Source of the DNA: an uncultured Bacteroidales bacterium
Lineage (GTDB): Bacteria > Bacteroidota > Bacteroidia > Bacteroidales > Paludibacteraceae
Reading direction: 5' to 3'
NCBI GenBank assembly: GCA_900317745.1
Contig: ONHW01000003.1
Coordinates: forward strand, 124,001 to 188,000
DNA length: 64,000 nucleotides
Below the pieces are notes generated by a model. The model was given only the letters and a program-made list of their open reading frames with translations. It did no database searches and was not told the origin of the DNA. The translations under genes and the position numbers were made by a program. Shown here one piece after another: positions 1 through 8,152 of this stretch. Each line of letters begins with the position of its first letter. Position 1 is the first letter of the stretch.

Positions 1-1303
1 CCTTCTCCAACAGCGAGAAATTCTCCATCGAACAGCGAATAGCATGCGTGAGATTTTTCTTCTCCATGAACAGCCTGAGACTCTTCATCTTGCCGCTTGT
101 GCCGGACTTAACTTCCATCGGCAGCACTTTCATGTCACGTGACAAGATATAATCCACCTCTGATGTTGTTCCGTTCGCAAGATTCTCCCAGTAGAACAAC
201 TCAAATTTACGTTTCGGAGAGGCATATTTGATAAGTTCTAGCCCGGCTACCATCTCTGTCAAACTACCTTTATCCACTAAGTCGGCTGCAGTAGCCGTCA
301 ATATATCTTGCGTCAGTTCGTGCGCATCATTAGCATCCATATTAAGCAGGCTCAACAGCAGTCCACTGTCTAACAGAATATATTTTGTGAATTTTTTGTT
401 TACTTCAGCGCCTAACGGCAATCCATTAGCTGCCGTATGTTGTACGCGGTGCAGCAGACCTGCATCACAGAGAAAGTCTAAGGCTTTCTTTACCTCATTC
501 GTAGTATATGCGCCTTCAACGTGACTATAGACGAATTTCTTCCCTACCTGCTGCACTGCACTATGCAGCACTGCTTTGAGTAAATCCGGAGATATACGTT
601 TAGCGTATTTTTTGAAGTCATAGTCGTAACTATCAGCAATATTCTCTATTTCCTCTTGGCATGCAAGGTAGTCGTTATGTTCAATCCACGCAACCACGCT
701 TGCAGGCATTCCGCCGGTCATCAGGAATGTGCGGAAACTGTTTGACAACTGTTCATGTAACACATCCAATATAGGCGATTGCGGACTTGATTTGCGCTTG
801 GCATCTATCCACATAGAATGTCCGGTTGCTGCCAAGAACTCATCAAAGGACAACGGGTACATATATAGTGACTGAATACGTCCGACACCGTAGGTTGGCA
901 TGTCTTCCTTTAGTGCTAAATCCAATAGCGAACCAGCTGCAATAACATGCAGTTCAGGAAAATCTTCTTTGAAAAACCACAAACTATGTATCGCTTCTGG
1001 GCAGCCTTGAATCTCATCCAAAAATAGCAATGTTTCTCCTGCGACGATCGGCTGATTATACAGATTTCCTATGCCCGCTGCAATGTCATGCACGGATAGA
1101 TTGGTGGTAAAGAGCGTCTTGAGTTTAGCGTTCTTCTCAAAATTCGCTTCAATATAGTACGTGAACTGCTTGCCAAGATGATGAACGGCTGTCGATTTGC
1201 CTATCTGGCGTGCGCCACGCAGTAATAGCGGCTTGCGATTAGCTTTGTCTTTCCACTCTAAAAGTGCTTTGTCAATGGAACGTTCGATATACATATTGCG
1301 CAT
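1..1303 (-). CDS. DUF4143-type ATP-binding protein (3' end cut by window)
   Basis: I read this frame directly: it is open from an ATG at 1303 to the left edge, about 434 codons. Near the N-terminus is a Walker A motif (RGARQIGKST), then a Walker B motif (LLFLDEIQ), an AGSLLD motif and a YPLSFDEFL motif, followed by a C-terminal nuclease-fold-like region ending with FYWENLANGTTSEVDYILS. This order is that of the AAA_14/DUF4143 ATPases common in Bacteroidota. Their cellular role is poorly defined; they are often accessory and sometimes toxin-like. The length suggests only a few residues are missing. A promoter and three 33-bp repeats lie just upstream. Family assignment is firm; function is unknown. 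Confidence 0.85.
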   Translation of the reverse strand, partial: MRNMYIERSIDKALLEWKDKANRKPLLLRGARQIGKSTAVHHLGKQFTYYIEANFEKNAKLKTLFTTNLSVHDIAAGIGNLYNQPIVAGETLLFLDEIQGCPEAIHSLWFFKEDFPELHVIAAGSLLDLALKEDMPTYGVGRIQSLYMYPLSFDEFLAATGHSMWIDAKRKSSPQSPILDVLHEQLSNSFRTFLMTGGMPASVVAWIEHNDYLACQEEIENIADSYDYDFKKYAKRISPDLLKAVLHSAVQQVGKKFVYSHVEGAYTTNEVKKALDFLCDAGLLHRVQHTAANGLPLGAEVNKKFTKYILLDSGLLLSLLNMDANDAHELTQDILTATAADLVDKGSLTEMVAGLELIKYASPKRKFELFYWENLANGTTSEVDYILSRDMKVLPMEVKSGTSGKMKSLRLFMEKKNLTHAIRCSMENFSLLEK

Positions 1304-1319
1304 TTTTAATTTGACGGAG

Positions 1320-1351
1320 CAAAGGTACAAAAAATAAATCAATTACGCAAT
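1320..1351 (-). promoter_or_regulatory. Bacteroidota-type promoter for the ATPase gene
   Basis: Read on the minus strand, TACCTTTG (1327-1320) matches the -7 consensus TAnnTTTG, and ATTG at 1351-1348 sits 20 bp upstream as the -33 element. The start codon at 1303 follows, giving a short leader. Confidence 0.6.
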
Positions 1352-1363
1352 AGTTTTACAAAA

Positions 1364-1440
1364 ACAAAGAGGAAAAACAGACTAGTTTTGCAGAAAATAA
1401 AGAGGAATAGCAACTAAAAATTACAAAAAACAAAGAGGAA
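1364..1440. repeat. Three 11-bp boxes spaced exactly 33 bp, upstream of the ATPase promoter
   Basis: ACAAAGAGGAA occurs at 1364-1374 and 1430-1440, and ATAAAGAGGAA at 1397-1407. The period is 33 bp, about three helical turns, so the boxes face one side of the DNA. They lie immediately upstream of the -33 element of the ATPase gene. An operator array is a plausible inference. Confidence 0.6.
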
Positions 1441-1488
1441 TTAGGGCTCAAACGCAATGGGGAGTTATTTGCACGTGTACCACAAATG

Positions 1489-1518
1489 GCAAAAAGCGCC
1501 ATTTTAGACGCTTTTTGC
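1489..1518 (-). terminator. Rho-independent terminator after the BspA-like gene
   Basis: A 10-bp perfect stem (GCAAAAAGCG at 1489-1498 with CGCTTTTTGC at 1509-1518) surrounds a 10-nt loop. The arm carries a T-run on the minus strand, 26 bp past the stop codon at 1544. Confidence 0.65.
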
Positions 1519-1543
1519 TTTTGTTATACCCTGGTAGGTCGAG

Positions 1544-3512
1544 TTATCTCACCTCTACGCCTTGGACGGTGTAGGTCTTCCCGTCGCGTATGATCAGCAC
1601 CTGCCCGTTGCGGAGGATCTTGCTGCTGTGCTGCTCGCCGGCTTGCAACGCATCCACGCCTGTCCAACCAGAGGTTGAGAACGCTATTGTCTTCTCATCC
1701 AGCGTTGTGCCGTTGCCATCCTTGGCGGTGATTGTCAGGTTGTATGATGTACCTTCTTCCAATCCGGTTACGGTGAACGAGAAGCCTGCCGCCTGCGCAG
1801 CATTGTCGCGTGCCGGTGCACCGAAAGCAATCTGTGTCAACTGACCGTTAGCGTTGAAGATCAGTGTGCAGACAATGTTTCCATTCTTGTCTTTGATTAC
1901 TAACTCATACGTCGCCGCATTCTCCACTACAGGCCAAGCAATATCAGCAGTGGTCGCAGTAGGCTCAACTTTCACTTCGGTCGTTTCAATCGTGCTTGCG
2001 CCTATCGGACGAACGTCAAATAAGCCCCAAGAATCATGAACTTTATAGTAATTCAAATAATCAGCCGGCACATAAACGATTGTGCTATAATCTAAGTTCT
2101 CGAAGGCATTGTTGTTTACCGTAGGCGGACGCATACTGTAGCACGTTATCGTTTCTATTGCCGTGGATTTGAAGGCTTCTTCTTCAATTACCTTAACAGA
2201 AGTTCCCAAAGTGACAGAGGTCAAACTGCTGCAATTATAGAAAGCATGATATCCAATGCTTGTGACGCTATTGCCAATTGTCACAGAGGTCAAACCGCTG
2301 CAACCATAGAAAGCACCACTTCCAATGCTTGTGACGCTATTAGGAATCGTCACAGAGGTCAAACCGTCGCAACCTTCGAAAGCATAATCTCCAATGCTGG
2401 TGACGCTATTGCCAATTGTCACAGAGGTCAAACCGCGGCAATAAGCGAAAGCACCCTCTCCAATGCTTGTGACGCTATTGGGAATAACGATCTCACCTTT
2501 AACTGCTGCATAACAACCAAGCAGAGTTGTTTTTGTCGCATCGCTATATACAAGATAGCCATCAACATATCCGTTGACACACTTTGCGCCCCATGGTGAA
2601 CCGGTTGCCGTTCCGGAATAGATTATGTTGTTTACACCATCGAAAGCACCATCTCCAATGCTTGTGACGCTATTGGGAATAGTCACAGATGTCAAACCGC
2701 TGCAACCAGCGAAAGCATAACTTCCAATGCTTGTGACGTGACGCTGTTGGGGATAGTCACAGATGTCAAACCGCTGCAAGACTCGAAAGCATAACTTCCA
2801 ATGCTTGTGACACTATTCGGAATCGTTACAGAGGTCAAACTGCTGCAACCACGGAAAGCATAATCTCCAATGCTTGTGACGCTATTGGGGATAACAATAT
2901 CGCCTGTAGCTGCAGCAGAACAACCAAGCAGAGTTGTCTTTGTATCATCGCTATATACAAGATAGCCATCAACATATCCGTTGACACACTTTGCGCCCCA
3001 TGGCGAACCGGTTGCCGTGCCGGAATAGATTATGTTGTTTACATATCGGAAAGCATCATTTCCAATGCTTGTGACGCTATTGGGAATTGTCACAGAGGTC
3101 AAACCGCTGCAAGACTCGAAAGCACCATCTCCAATGCTTGTGACGCTATTGGGAATAGTCACAGATGTCAAACCGCTGCAACCAGCGAAAGCATAACTTC
3201 CAATGCTTGTGACGTGCTTGTGACGCTATTGGAAATCGTCACAGAGGTCAAACCGCTGCAACCACCGAAAGCAGAATATCCAATGCTTGTGACACTATAG
3301 GTTGTGCCATTATACGTCACAGACGCAGGGATATTGGCGGTGGTGAGACCCTTGTAGTTGTTCTCATCCCAATGCAACTCAAACGTCACCTCGGCGGTTT
3401 GGTCCGTCGCATTAAGGTAATAATACAGATCGCCAATCTGAACTTCTTCGGCGAACATCGTTCCTACGCTTGCGGCAAGCGCAAGGAATAAAGATAAAAT
3501 TTTTGTTTTCAT
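1544..3512 (-). pseudogene. BspA-like LRR surface protein, interrupted by two frameshifts
   Basis: An N-terminal signal peptide (MKTKILSLFLALAASVGTMFA, reading from 3512) is followed by repeats of the form TSIGxxAFxGCSGLTSVTIP, typical of BspA/LRR_5 proteins. A fibronectin-III-like domain and a C-terminal LRNGQVLIIRDGKTYTVQG motif complete it. The reading frame changes twice. Near 3203-3225 there is an 11-bp duplication (GCTTGTGACG twice, separated by one base). At 2733-2742 there is a 5-bp duplication (GTGAC twice). Each shift gives the same premature tail, SQALEVMLSLVAAV, because both fall in the same repeat type. Downstream segments stay intact in other frames. It may be a recent pseudogene, a phase-variable gene or an assembly error; I cannot separate these. 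A full-length relative lies at 19790-24103. Confidence 0.8.
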
Positions 3513-3518
3513 ACGCAT

Positions 3519-3940
3519 GTACCCTAAATCCGTGTCGGGCGCAACTTCTATGCCTACAAGAGGCGGTTAATTATTTGGGTTAATTGATAAGTTATGTACG
3601 CATATATACATACGAAAAGCGTGAAGTCCGTCTGTTCTTCACGCTAACTGAGGGCTTCGCAATCCCCGCAAAAGTAGAAAAACAACCGAAGTCCACGCCC
3701 GATATGCAAAACCTCCCACCCATGAACGGGCGAGGACGAATATATACATATCCACGAGGACACTCATTGTTGTTGTCGGACTTTTGCTATAGAAATGTTG
3801 CGAAGATTTCAGTTAGTCGCAAACAACGTCAATAAACGCCTTTTTATGTTATGTGCTCAATTATTACGCTGTTGAGTTCAGCGGCTTGGGTTTAACGTCC
3901 GTGGCAGTGGACGCACTGATTTTTGCTTCGGTGGCAGCGA
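3519..3940. other. Gene-free spacer with a hairpin and a possible promoter
   Basis: I see no convincing gene here. A 9-bp perfect hairpin lies at 3618-3645 (AGCGTGAAG, 10-nt loop, CTTCACGCT). On the minus strand TACTTTTG (3676-3669) fits the -7 consensus for the BspA-like gene, but no good -33 element is visible, so the promoter is tentative. If real, its leader would be about 150 nt and contain the hairpin. TATATAC-rich words recur near 3597 and 3737. Confidence 0.35.
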
Positions 3941-4151
3941 TCATAGAGGAAGCTTGGCTAACGCAAAATCGGCCACATTGTGGGTGATAAAAGTCGTGTC
4001 ATTTGTATTTCTCCTCCAGATAATGGTAGTACGCATCACAACCTTTGAGATCATCCTTGGCAACAGGCTCACCGGCTCCGAGTAAACTGAGCACAACATC
4101 GGGCACAATTTGCGCTGAGCCATACAATGTAGGATTGATTGCTATTTGCAT
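3941..4151 (-). pseudogene. Remnant of a toxin-antitoxin pair (antitoxin N-terminus plus PIN C-terminus)
   Basis: From an ATG at 4151 a 50-residue frame begins MQIAINPTLYGSAQIV, resembling the N-terminus of small Bacteroidota antitoxins. It ends at 3999 with YHYLEEKYK. A different frame continues from about 4003 as NDTTFITHNVADFALAKLPL, which matches the final acidic motif and C-terminus of PIN-domain ribonucleases. The body of the toxin is absent. The stop of the first frame overlaps an ATG behind GGAGGAG, the layout of an intact antitoxin/toxin junction. I infer an internal deletion of a PIN cassette. The antitoxin resemblance is weak. Confidence 0.45.
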
Positions 4152-4261
4152 AAAACTCCATATTTTAAATTCCGACTGCAAAGTTACGTAAAAAATTTGA
4201 TATTTGCAAATTTTCGGGGAAGATATTTGCAAATATCTGTTAATTTGGATTGAAAGGGCAC

Positions 4262-4291
4262 AAAAAAAGCCATCGGCACAGGACCGATGGC
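4262..4291 (-). terminator. Rho-independent terminator of rplY
   Basis: On the minus strand GCCATCGG (4291-4284), a 7-nt loop and CCGATGGC (4276-4269) are followed by seven T. It lies 24 bp past the rplY stop. Confidence 0.85.
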
Positions 4292-4314
4292 TGGTGAACT
4301 GATTTGCAACCGGA

Positions 4315-4884
4315 TTATTCGGCAGCAGCTTGTGCACTCTGGCGGGTAGCCTTAACCTCAGCAACGCAGAGGGTAGGAGCGTTCATCACCTTGAGGCCTT
4401 CAGCCAGCTTAACGTCCTGAACGTTGATCTTCTTACCCAGACCAAGCTCGGTAACGTCGATCTCAACGCGGTCAGGCAGTTGGGTGTACAGGCCGTTAAC
4501 CTTGAGCTTACGCATGTTCAGACGGAGCTTACCACCGGCTTTAACACCTGCGGCGTGACCCGACAGCAGAACAGGAATCTCAACGGTAACAGGTTTCTTG
4601 TCGGTTACCTCAAGGAAATCGATGTGGAACAAAGTCTCCTTAACAGGGTGGAACTGCAGTTCCTTAACCACAGCCATGCGCTTCTGACCCTCGATGTCCA
4701 GAGCTACAATCTGTGTGTCAGGAGTGTAGATGAGTTTGCGAACGTCAGCAACGTTAACGGTGAAAGTCTGGTTGCCGTTGGCACCATAGATGTTGCAGGG
4801 AACCTGCTCCTGCTTGCGCAAGCCTTTAGCGGCTTTCTTGCCGAACTCCGAACGGAGTGTACCGGTTAATTCAAATGTTTTCAT
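4315..4884 (-). CDS. rplY: 50S ribosomal protein L25/general stress protein Ctc
   Basis: The 189-residue product begins MKTFELTGTLRSEFGKKAAK and contains the CNIYGANGNQTFTV region, the HIDFLEV motif and the C-terminal TL5-like domain (VEIPVLLSGHAAGVKAGG). This is the long two-domain form of L25, which binds 5S rRNA in the large subunit. Length is normal for the Ctc type. The tRNA-Pro gene lies upstream on the same strand with structured repeat copy A between them. No good promoter is visible directly upstream, so read-through from the tRNA promoter is possible. A strong terminator follows. Identification is secure. Confidence 0.95.
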   Translation of the reverse strand: MKTFELTGTLRSEFGKKAAKGLRKQEQVPCNIYGANGNQTFTVNVADVRKLIYTPDTQIVALDIEGQKRMAVVKELQFHPVKETLFHIDFLEVTDKKPVTVEIPVLLSGHAAGVKAGGKLRLNMRKLKVNGLYTQLPDRVEIDVTELGLGKKINVQDVKLAEGLKVMNAPTLCVAEVKATRQSAQAAAE

Positions 4885-4964
4885 TCTTGTAAATTGTGTT
4901 ACTCAATATGGGGCAGTAAAAATAGTTTGTGTGGCTGCCCGTATCCCATCACACTCGCGGCTTT

Positions 4965-4990
4965 CCAAAGAAAAACCGCACAAAGCGGTT
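4965..4990 (-). terminator. Possible terminator or attenuator between tRNA-Pro and rplY
   Basis: On the minus strand AACCGC, loop TTTGT, GCGGTT is followed by TTTTTC. The 6-bp stem is short, so partial termination is more likely than full termination. Confidence 0.4.
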
Positions 4991-5026
4991 CACTTCTTCT
5001 AACCTTGTTTCCCCCGAATCCGGAGA

Positions 5027-5130
5027 CCCCGACACAAACCAAGCCATAGGCTGTTTGTGGTGGGGAAAGCGAAGGCAATTGTGCGCTTAATGGCGCCGAG
5101 CGACATCTGTTAGCGCAATTTGCCGAACGC
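5027..5130 (+). ncRNA. Structured repeat element, copy A
   Basis: Read on the plus strand, CCCC (5027-5030) pairs with GGGG (5062-5065), enclosing GA/GT mismatches and CACAAA/TTTGTG. Then GCGaaGGCAA (5069-5078) pairs with TTGCCgaaCGC (5120-5130), enclosing TGCGC/GCGCA. The same architecture with different base pairs is found in copies B (17249-17340) and C (47323-47441). It abuts the 3' end of tRNA-Pro, which is encoded on the opposite strand. No plus-strand promoter is visible for this copy. The element type is unknown to me. Confidence 0.55.
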
Positions 5131-5134
5131 TTAG

Positions 5135-5209
5135 TCGGGATAGCGAGATTCGAACTCACGACCTCCTGCTCCCAAAGCAGGCATTCTAACCGGGCTGAAC
5201 TATATCCCG
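5135..5209 (-). tRNA. tRNA-Pro (TGG)
   Basis: The cloverleaf folds cleanly. Acceptor CGGGATA/TATCCCG, anticodon stem CCTGC/GCAGG with loop TTTGGGA (anticodon TGG) and T-arm GTGAG/CTCGC with TTCGAAT are all present. Discriminator base A; CCA is not encoded. Confidence 0.93.
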
Positions 5210-5223
5210 CGAAAAAGCGGATG

Positions 5224-5255
5224 CAAAGGTACAACAATTTTTTGACAGTTGCAAA
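5224..5255 (-). promoter_or_regulatory. Promoter of tRNA-Pro
   Basis: On the minus strand TTTG (5255-5252), a 20-bp spacer and TACCTTTG (5231-5224) match the Bacteroidota consensus exactly. It lies just upstream of the tRNA. Confidence 0.8.
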
Positions 5256-5365
5256 TTTTTCAGCAAAAAGATGGGCGAGATTGGCGTGTACGTCGGCATT
5301 TTGACAAATACGCTTGGCAATATACGCGATTTAGGCGTTAGGAAAGAGAATAAATTGTTGCAGAA

Positions 5366-5397
5366 TTTGCATATTTGAAAAAAATGTTGTACTTTTG
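5366..5397 (+). promoter_or_regulatory. Promoter of the tRNA-Gln/tRNA-Ala pair
   Basis: TTTG (5366-5369), a 20-bp spacer and TACTTTTG (5390-5397) match the Bacteroidota consensus. The tRNA starts 11 bp downstream. Confidence 0.8.
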
Positions 5398-5407
5398 CAC
5401 CCGCTTT

Positions 5408-5479
5408 TGTCTAATGGTATAAAGGCTATTACGTCAGATTTTGGTTCTGAAGATCTTGGTTCGATTCCAGGTTAGACAA
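5408..5479 (+). tRNA. tRNA-Gln (TTG)
   Basis: Acceptor TGTCTAA/TTAGACA, anticodon stem TCAGA/TCTGA with loop TTTTGGT (anticodon TTG) and a T-loop TCGATTC are present. The discriminator base is A and CCA is not encoded. Confidence 0.92.
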
Positions 5480-5486
5480 CTCGCTC

Positions 5487-5560
5487 GGGGTATTAGCTCA
5501 TCTGGCTAGAGCGCGACACTGGCAGTGTCGAGGTGAGCGGTTCGAGTCCGCTATACTCCA
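5487..5560 (+). tRNA. tRNA-Ala (GGC)
   Basis: Anticodon stem CGACA/TGTCG holds loop CTGGCAG (anticodon GGC). Acceptor GGGGTAT/ATACTCC contains the G3:U70 wobble pair that marks alanine tRNAs, and the discriminator base is A. It lies 7 bp after tRNA-Gln and shares its promoter. Confidence 0.93.
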
Positions 5561-5574
5561 CTGCACAGCAGTAA

Positions 5575-5601
5575 AAAAATCCGGTCTATCGCCGGATTTT
5601 T
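5575..5601 (+). terminator. Terminator after the tRNA pair
   Basis: AAAAATCCGG and CCGGATTTTT form a 10-bp stem around a 7-nt loop, with a T-run on the plus strand. Confidence 0.85.
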
Positions 5602-5674
5602 TTGTGTAAAATTGCATAAAGTATAGTTCGCATGCCAACAAAATGAATGATGTTTTGCAAAAAATGTAAAAATA

Positions 5675-5706
5675 TTTGCAAATATCATTTTTTTTTCGTA
5701 TCTTTG
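5675..5706 (+). promoter_or_regulatory. Promoter of the antitoxin/PIN toxin pair
   Basis: TTTG (5675-5678), a 20-bp spacer and TATCTTTG (5699-5706) match the consensus. The antitoxin start codon is 25 bp downstream. Confidence 0.8.
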
Positions 5707-5731
5707 TGGCGAAAATAAAATATTATATATT

Positions 5732-5917
5732 ATGGCAAAAACAAATGAACAAAAACAAAACGAACTGATGGCGAAAGAAGTTCTTGCTATTTTGATGTCT
5801 CGCAGTGGCGTAACTCGTCAGGATATTGTGAATACAGCTATGCATAATTTCTGCCGTAATAACATCGATCTTCTCACAGTAGCAGAAAAACATAAATATG
5901 CAAGTGTAATACTATGA
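5732..5917 (+). CDS. Small antitoxin-like protein of a PIN-toxin pair
   Basis: This 61-residue, charged protein (MAKTNEQKQNELMAKEVLAI...) has a predicted helical middle (SGVTRQDIVNTAMHNFCRNN). Its stop codon overlaps the start of the PIN-domain gene as ATGA, the usual coupling of antitoxin and toxin. It has its own promoter. I do not recognise the DNA-binding family; antitoxin function is inferred from size, order and overlap. Confidence 0.65.
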   Translation: MAKTNEQKQNELMAKEVLAILMSRSGVTRQDIVNTAMHNFCRNNIDLLTVAEKHKYASVIL

Positions 5918-6351
5918 GCAAAGATCAACACAAATTACGAGCCAGTATTTTCGTTGATGCTAATGTGTTAATTGGTGCATTTCGTGGCATGAAAGCGGAT
6001 GTCGCGGCTATGGAATACTTAAACCGTCTTCCTCAAATAAGGTTATATACATCCGGTTTGGCCATTGCACAGTGCATAGCAACCTGCCAAATAAAAGGAG
6101 ACAAGGAGCGTCGCCTAAAGTTGACACAATGGGTGAAGCAGATAATAGGAAGATTTTCCATTATCAGTTGTACCGGTAAAGACATTGAAAGGTCGCTGGA
6201 TATGACTCAGCCGGACATGGAGGATAATCTTCAATATATAATGGGGAATCGCATGGGGTGTACTCACTATGTCACCAACAACAAGAAGGATTTCGCATTC
6301 GTTAATGCTGTCATAATTCCTGCAAATAAGATACGACTGATTGGCGCGTAG
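5914..6351 (+). CDS. PIN-domain toxin-like ribonuclease
   Basis: The 145-residue product has the PIN signature: IFVDANVLIGAF near residues 12-23 (first acid Asp15), DMEDNLQ at 101-107 (Asp101, Glu103, Asp104) and YVTNNKKDF at 119-127 (Asp126). These residues form the metal-binding site of PIN ribonucleases, which as toxins cut tRNA or mRNA. It overlaps the upstream antitoxin-like gene by 4 bp. A decayed cassette of similar type lies about 2 kb upstream, suggesting repeated acquisition here. The fold is confident; the target is unknown. Confidence 0.85.
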   Translation: MSKDQHKLRASIFVDANVLIGAFRGMKADVAAMEYLNRLPQIRLYTSGLAIAQCIATCQIKGDKERRLKLTQWVKQIIGRFSIISCTGKDIERSLDMTQPDMEDNLQYIMGNRMGCTHYVTNNKKDFAFVNAVIIPANKIRLIGA

Positions 6352-6436
6352 AATCTTGTGTTGACACATAGTAAGCATATTGCTATTGAAATCACAGATA
6401 AAAGATTAGTAATTTGAAAAATTGAAAAGATAAACA

Positions 6437-6949
6437 ATGAATAGTTTTCGGGAATTGTGCCAGAAAAGGCGCTCGATACGCACGTTCAGTTCGCAGCCTG
6501 TCGAGCGTGAAAAGATAGATTATATACTGCAATGCGCACTGATGTCACCGTCCGGCAAGCGGCTTAACCCGTGGGAGTTTGTGGTGGTGACCGGTGAGCC
6601 GGTGCTACGGCAGTTGGCGGGCTGTAAGACGTATGGCAGCCAGATGTTCAATACCGCCATGGCGGGTATCGTTGTGGCGTTGGACAGCTCGCTCACGGAT
6701 ACCTGGCAGGCAGATGGAGCGATAGCCGCCGAGCATATACTGCTGGCAGCCGAGGAGCAAGGATTGGGTGCATGCTGGTGCCACATTTACGGTCGTGCGG
6801 AGTCGGAAGCGATGGTTCGCAACCTGACAGGTATACCCGAGAAGTACAATGTGCTGTGCGTAATAGCCTTGGGCTACAAAGACGAGCAACGCAAAGATTA
6901 TGACCTTGCCAAACTGCTCTACGCAAAAATTCATAACGAACAATTCTAA
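6437..6949 (+). CDS. Nitroreductase family protein
   Basis: The 170-residue product opens FRELCQKRRSIRTFSSQPV, the classic nitroreductase start in which the RRSxRxF segment contacts FMN. It continues with ALMSPSGKRLNPWEFVVV and the late EEQGLGACWCHIYGR region. These flavoproteins reduce nitro groups or quinones with NAD(P)H; some have other roles. The length is at the short end of the family. The gene precedes pdxA, separated by an 8-bp-period A-rich array, and may be co-transcribed with it. Confidence 0.88.
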   Translation: MNSFRELCQKRRSIRTFSSQPVEREKIDYILQCALMSPSGKRLNPWEFVVVTGEPVLRQLAGCKTYGSQMFNTAMAGIVVALDSSLTDTWQADGAIAAEHILLAAEEQGLGACWCHIYGRAESEAMVRNLTGIPEKYNVLCVIALGYKDEQRKDYDLAKLLYAKIHNEQF

Positions 6950-6954
6950 ATAAG

Positions 6955-6989
6955 ATTTGAAAATTTGAAGATTTAAAGATTTGAAAATT
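6955..6989 (+). repeat. 8-bp-period array before pdxA
   Basis: The units are ATTTGAAA, ATTTGAAG, ATTTAAAG, ATTTGAAA and ATT. The array fills most of the gap between the nitroreductase stop and the pdxA start. Confidence 0.8.
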
Positions 6990-7000
6990 AAAAATAAACT

Positions 7001-8113
7001 ATGAAACCTATTATAGCGATTACCGCCGGAGATATCAACGGCGTGAGTTATGAGATAATACTGAAAACGATCTTCCATCCGCACATCCTGGAGATCTGCA
7101 CGCCTGTGTTGTACGGCAACGTTGCCATCGCCAAGCAGCATGCACAACTGCTGGATGAGGAGTTCCGCACACCGCAAGGCGTGATCATTACCGATGCGCG
7201 TAAGGTGCAAGAGGGAAAAGTGAATGTGATAACCTGTTACCCGGACGATACGCCGCTGGAGATCGGCAAGAGCACGGAGGCAGCCGGCAAAGCGTCGCTG
7301 GCAAGTCTCAAGCGCGCCTGCGGCGACCTGCAGCAGGGGCTGGTGCACGCACTCGTAACTGCACCTATCAACAAGGCGAACATTCAATCCGACGAGTTTC
7401 GGTTCAGCGGCCACACGGAGTACCTGACCCACTTGTTCGGGGCAGGTGAGAAATCGCTGATGATGATGGTGAGCGATGCGTTGAAGGTGGCACTCGTGTG
7501 CAACCATGTGCCCATTAGCAAAGTTGCCGAGAGCATAACCGTAGAACGGATAATCAACAAACTGACTATCCTGAACAATGCGCTGAAGAATGACTTCTCT
7601 ATCCGTCAGCCGCGTATAGCCGTGCTGGCACTCAATCCGCACGCAGGCGACGGAGGGCTGTTAGGCAAAGAGGAGCAGGAGATTATTATTCCTGCGATAG
7701 CCGAGGCGAACAAGCAGGGTATATTGACCTTTGGTCCGTATAGTGCCGACGGATTCTTCGGCAGCGGACATTTCGCTCACTTTGACGCGATACTTGCCAT
7801 GTATCATGACCAGGGACTGATCCCGTTCAAGTCGATGGATATGAACGGCGTGAACTTCACCGCCGGACTGAACATTATCCGTACCTCGCCCGATCACGGC
7901 GTAGCGTACGACCTTGCCGGCAAGAACAAAGCATCGGAACTCAGTTTCCGCAACGCTCTGTTTGCCGCGTTGGATATAATGAAGCAACGCGCGATGAACA
8001 AAGAGATAAACGCCAACCCGCTGCCTGTGCCCGAGCCTGACGAGAACGATTTCCGTCCGGAGTTCAGGTCGTTCAGCGAACCGAAAAGCACGGGGTATAA
8101 GATGACGAATTAA
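7001..8113 (+). CDS. pdxA: 4-hydroxythreonine-4-phosphate dehydrogenase
   Basis: The 370-residue product carries the PdxA layout. It starts MKPIIAITAGDINGVSYE, where the usual GDPAGIGPE is degenerate. Next come LVTAPINKANI, the metal ligand His in FSGHTEYL, NPHAGDGG, and YHDQGLIPFK. A conserved TSPDHGVAYDLAG closes the active-site region. The enzyme oxidises 4-phosphohydroxy-L-threonine in pyridoxal phosphate synthesis. It is slightly longer than the bacterial norm through a C-terminal extension (NPLPVPEPDENDF...), common in Bacteroidota. Its stop codon lies inside a 7-bp array leading to alaS. Confidence 0.93.
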   Translation: MKPIIAITAGDINGVSYEIILKTIFHPHILEICTPVLYGNVAIAKQHAQLLDEEFRTPQGVIITDARKVQEGKVNVITCYPDDTPLEIGKSTEAAGKASLASLKRACGDLQQGLVHALVTAPINKANIQSDEFRFSGHTEYLTHLFGAGEKSLMMMVSDALKVALVCNHVPISKVAESITVERIINKLTILNNALKNDFSIRQPRIAVLALNPHAGDGGLLGKEEQEIIIPAIAEANKQGILTFGPYSADGFFGSGHFAHFDAILAMYHDQGLIPFKSMDMNGVNFTAGLNIIRTSPDHGVAYDLAGKNKASELSFRNALFAALDIMKQRAMNKEINANPLPVPEPDENDFRPEFRSFSEPKSTGYKMTN

Positions 8114-8142
8114 AAATTCAAAATTACGAATTAAAAATTACG
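8108..8142 (+). repeat. 7-bp-period array spanning the pdxA stop and the alaS leader
   Basis: The units are AATTAAA, AATTCAA, AATTACG, AATTAAA and AATTACG. The pdxA stop TAA is in the first unit and alaS starts 10 bp after the last. Confidence 0.85.
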
Positions 8143-8152
8143 CACTATTATA

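Noticed and set aside
1364..1440. CRISPR array
   Set aside because: Only 11 bp of each 33-bp unit is conserved and the rest is not spacer-like; no cas genes are present.
3584..3835. A possible 83-residue protein in the spacer before the BspA-like gene
   Set aside because: No conserved motif, and its frame crosses a hairpin and TATATAC words; no promoter precedes it.
5408..6351. Genomic island integrated in a tRNA gene
   Set aside because: I found no integrase and no repeat of a tRNA 3' end flanking the toxin-antitoxin pair.
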